Shown piece after piece: positions 63,476 to 64,000 of a stretch of DNA of 64,000 nt (positions are counted from its first letter, which is position 1; each line of letters begins with the position of its first letter). Made by a program: the position numbers and the translations under genes. The stretch comes from VRUE01 sp963728045 (GTDB lineage Bacteria; Actinomycetota; Thermoleophilia; Solirubrobacterales; 70-9). The notes beneath the pieces were generated by a model that saw nothing but the letters and a program-made list of their open reading frames with translations, was not told the DNA's origin and did no database searches. Location of the stretch: positions 1 through 64,000 of the forward strand of contig CAVSIE010000004.1 in the NCBI GenBank assembly GCA_963728045.1, read 5' to 3'.

Positions 63476-63907
63476 CTAGCCCGCGGTCTGACCGCCGTCG
63501 CTGCTCGTCGCGTTGACGCGTTTGCTCAATTTGCTCACCCGCTGGTTGAGCGCGGTGATGCGAGTGTCGATCGTTTTCACGTCAGTTTCGAGGGTGCCGA
63601 CCTGTTTGGAGAGTCCCGCGGTTTCTTTCGCCTGCTTGCGCAGTGTCGCGGTCTGACGTTCGAGCTTGGCAATCCGTTTGGAGAGGCCGGTGGCTGCTTT
63701 GCGCGTCGCCTGAGCGTCCCGTTTCGCCTCGCTTTCCACGGTCTGCTCTTCGAGGCTCAGGCTTTTCGCTTCGACCGAATCCTTCTGCACCGCGTCTTCG
63801 CTGGTGTCCTTCGCGTCGAAGGCGACGACCAGCGAGGCCGCGCCCAGCGCCAGCCCCAACGCAGCGATCGCGATCAGGAGCCATGGCTGCCTGCTGTTCT
63901 CTTCCAC
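63476..63907 (-). CDS. Membrane-anchored coiled-coil protein
   Basis: A 143-residue protein with one N-terminal helix (WLLIAIAALGLALGAASLVV) and then about 100 residues of coiled coil (LSKRIAKLERQTATLRKQ, LSKQVGTLETDVKTIDTRI, LNQRVSKLSKRV). A good ribosome site (GGAGGACAGGTGG) precedes ATG 63907. It should span the membrane once with the coil outside or inside; no function is recognised. Confidence 0.8.
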   Translation of the reverse strand: MEENSRQPWLLIAIAALGLALGAASLVVAFDAKDTSEDAVQKDSVEAKSLSLEEQTVESEAKRDAQATRKAATGLSKRIAKLERQTATLRKQAKETAGLSKQVGTLETDVKTIDTRITALNQRVSKLSKRVNATSSDGGQTAG

Positions 63908-64000
63908 CTGTCCTCCTTATGTCGACGAGACCCAGTCTGGGCGCAGCCTCTCATAGAGTGCGGACTCGAATGCGCGCCGGAATCGCAGTCCTCGTGGCCC

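Noticed and set aside
63971..64000. Start of a plus-strand gene (ATG CGC GCC GGA ATC) at the window edge
   Set aside because: Only ten codons are visible, with a hydrophobic look but no ribosome site I trust; cannot be supported.

Overview
The window is a high-GC bacterial chromosome segment with actinobacterial gene content: an aa3-type haem synthesis locus, an alkyl sulfatase, beta-oxidation genes, a cobalamin ECF transporter and GTG/ATGA-coupled operons. The families of long secreted proteins at 51.4 and 55.9 kb look to me like those of class Thermoleophilia (Solirubrobacterales); that assignment is inference, since no rRNA or phylogenetic marker is present.

Layout. (1) 0.4-7.2 kb, minus strand: a cta locus with haem A synthase, dihaem cytochrome c lipoprotein, small membrane subunits, haem O synthase and homologues of oxidase subunits I and II. 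These two subunits align along their length with CtaD and CtaC but lack the CuB, haem a3 and CuA ligands. (2) 6.2-10.2 kb: the same patch plus a PAP2-type protein, a YbhN-type membrane protein and thioredoxin reductase, all hit by many small indels, most simply sequence error. (3) 10.5-29 kb: FRG protein, GreA, alkyl sulfatase, alkaline phosphatase with a PHO-box-like promoter, a beta-oxidation operon, peroxiredoxin, Nudix proteins, PduO, DUF1015, tRNA-Pro and small membrane proteins. (4) 29.2-35.1 kb: PhoD phosphatase and a sulfate ABC transporter operon; its leader shares an operator-like motif with the leader of a 77-residue orphan gene. (5) 35.2-41.1 kb: haloalkane dehalogenase, hydrolases, tRNA-Leu, tRNA-Glu, a TIR/deoxyribosyltransferase-like protein, DppA and a methyltransferase.

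(6) 42.7-51.1 kb, minus strand, is the most unusual part. A tRNA gene with an ordinary class I fold but a UAA anticodon is followed 28 nt later by seven genes, every junction overlapping by 4-8 nt: an ArgRS-like synthetase that lost the Tyr/Asp pair reading arginine, a fused aminodeoxychorismate synthase, a GNAT acetyltransferase, an acetylpolyamine-amidohydrolase-like enzyme, a chorismate mutase homologue, a cytochrome P450 and an MbtG-like N-hydroxylase. I read this as a biosynthetic operon with its own synthetase/tRNA pair, plausibly built on a p-aminophenylalanine-type precursor.

(7) 51.4-55.7 kb: a large secreted protein, a TPR protein and a secreted serine protease. (8) 56.6-63.5 kb: a cobalamin riboswitch heads an operon of two secreted transcobalamin-type (DUF4430) proteins, EcfT, a fused double EcfA ATPase, an ECF S-component fused to an alpha-alpha barrel like that of transcobalamin, and a nitroreductase. 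This looks like a split bacterial version of the intrinsic factor/transcobalamin capture protein attached to its importer. Two related two-tier inverted repeats sit inside protein linkers of this operon.
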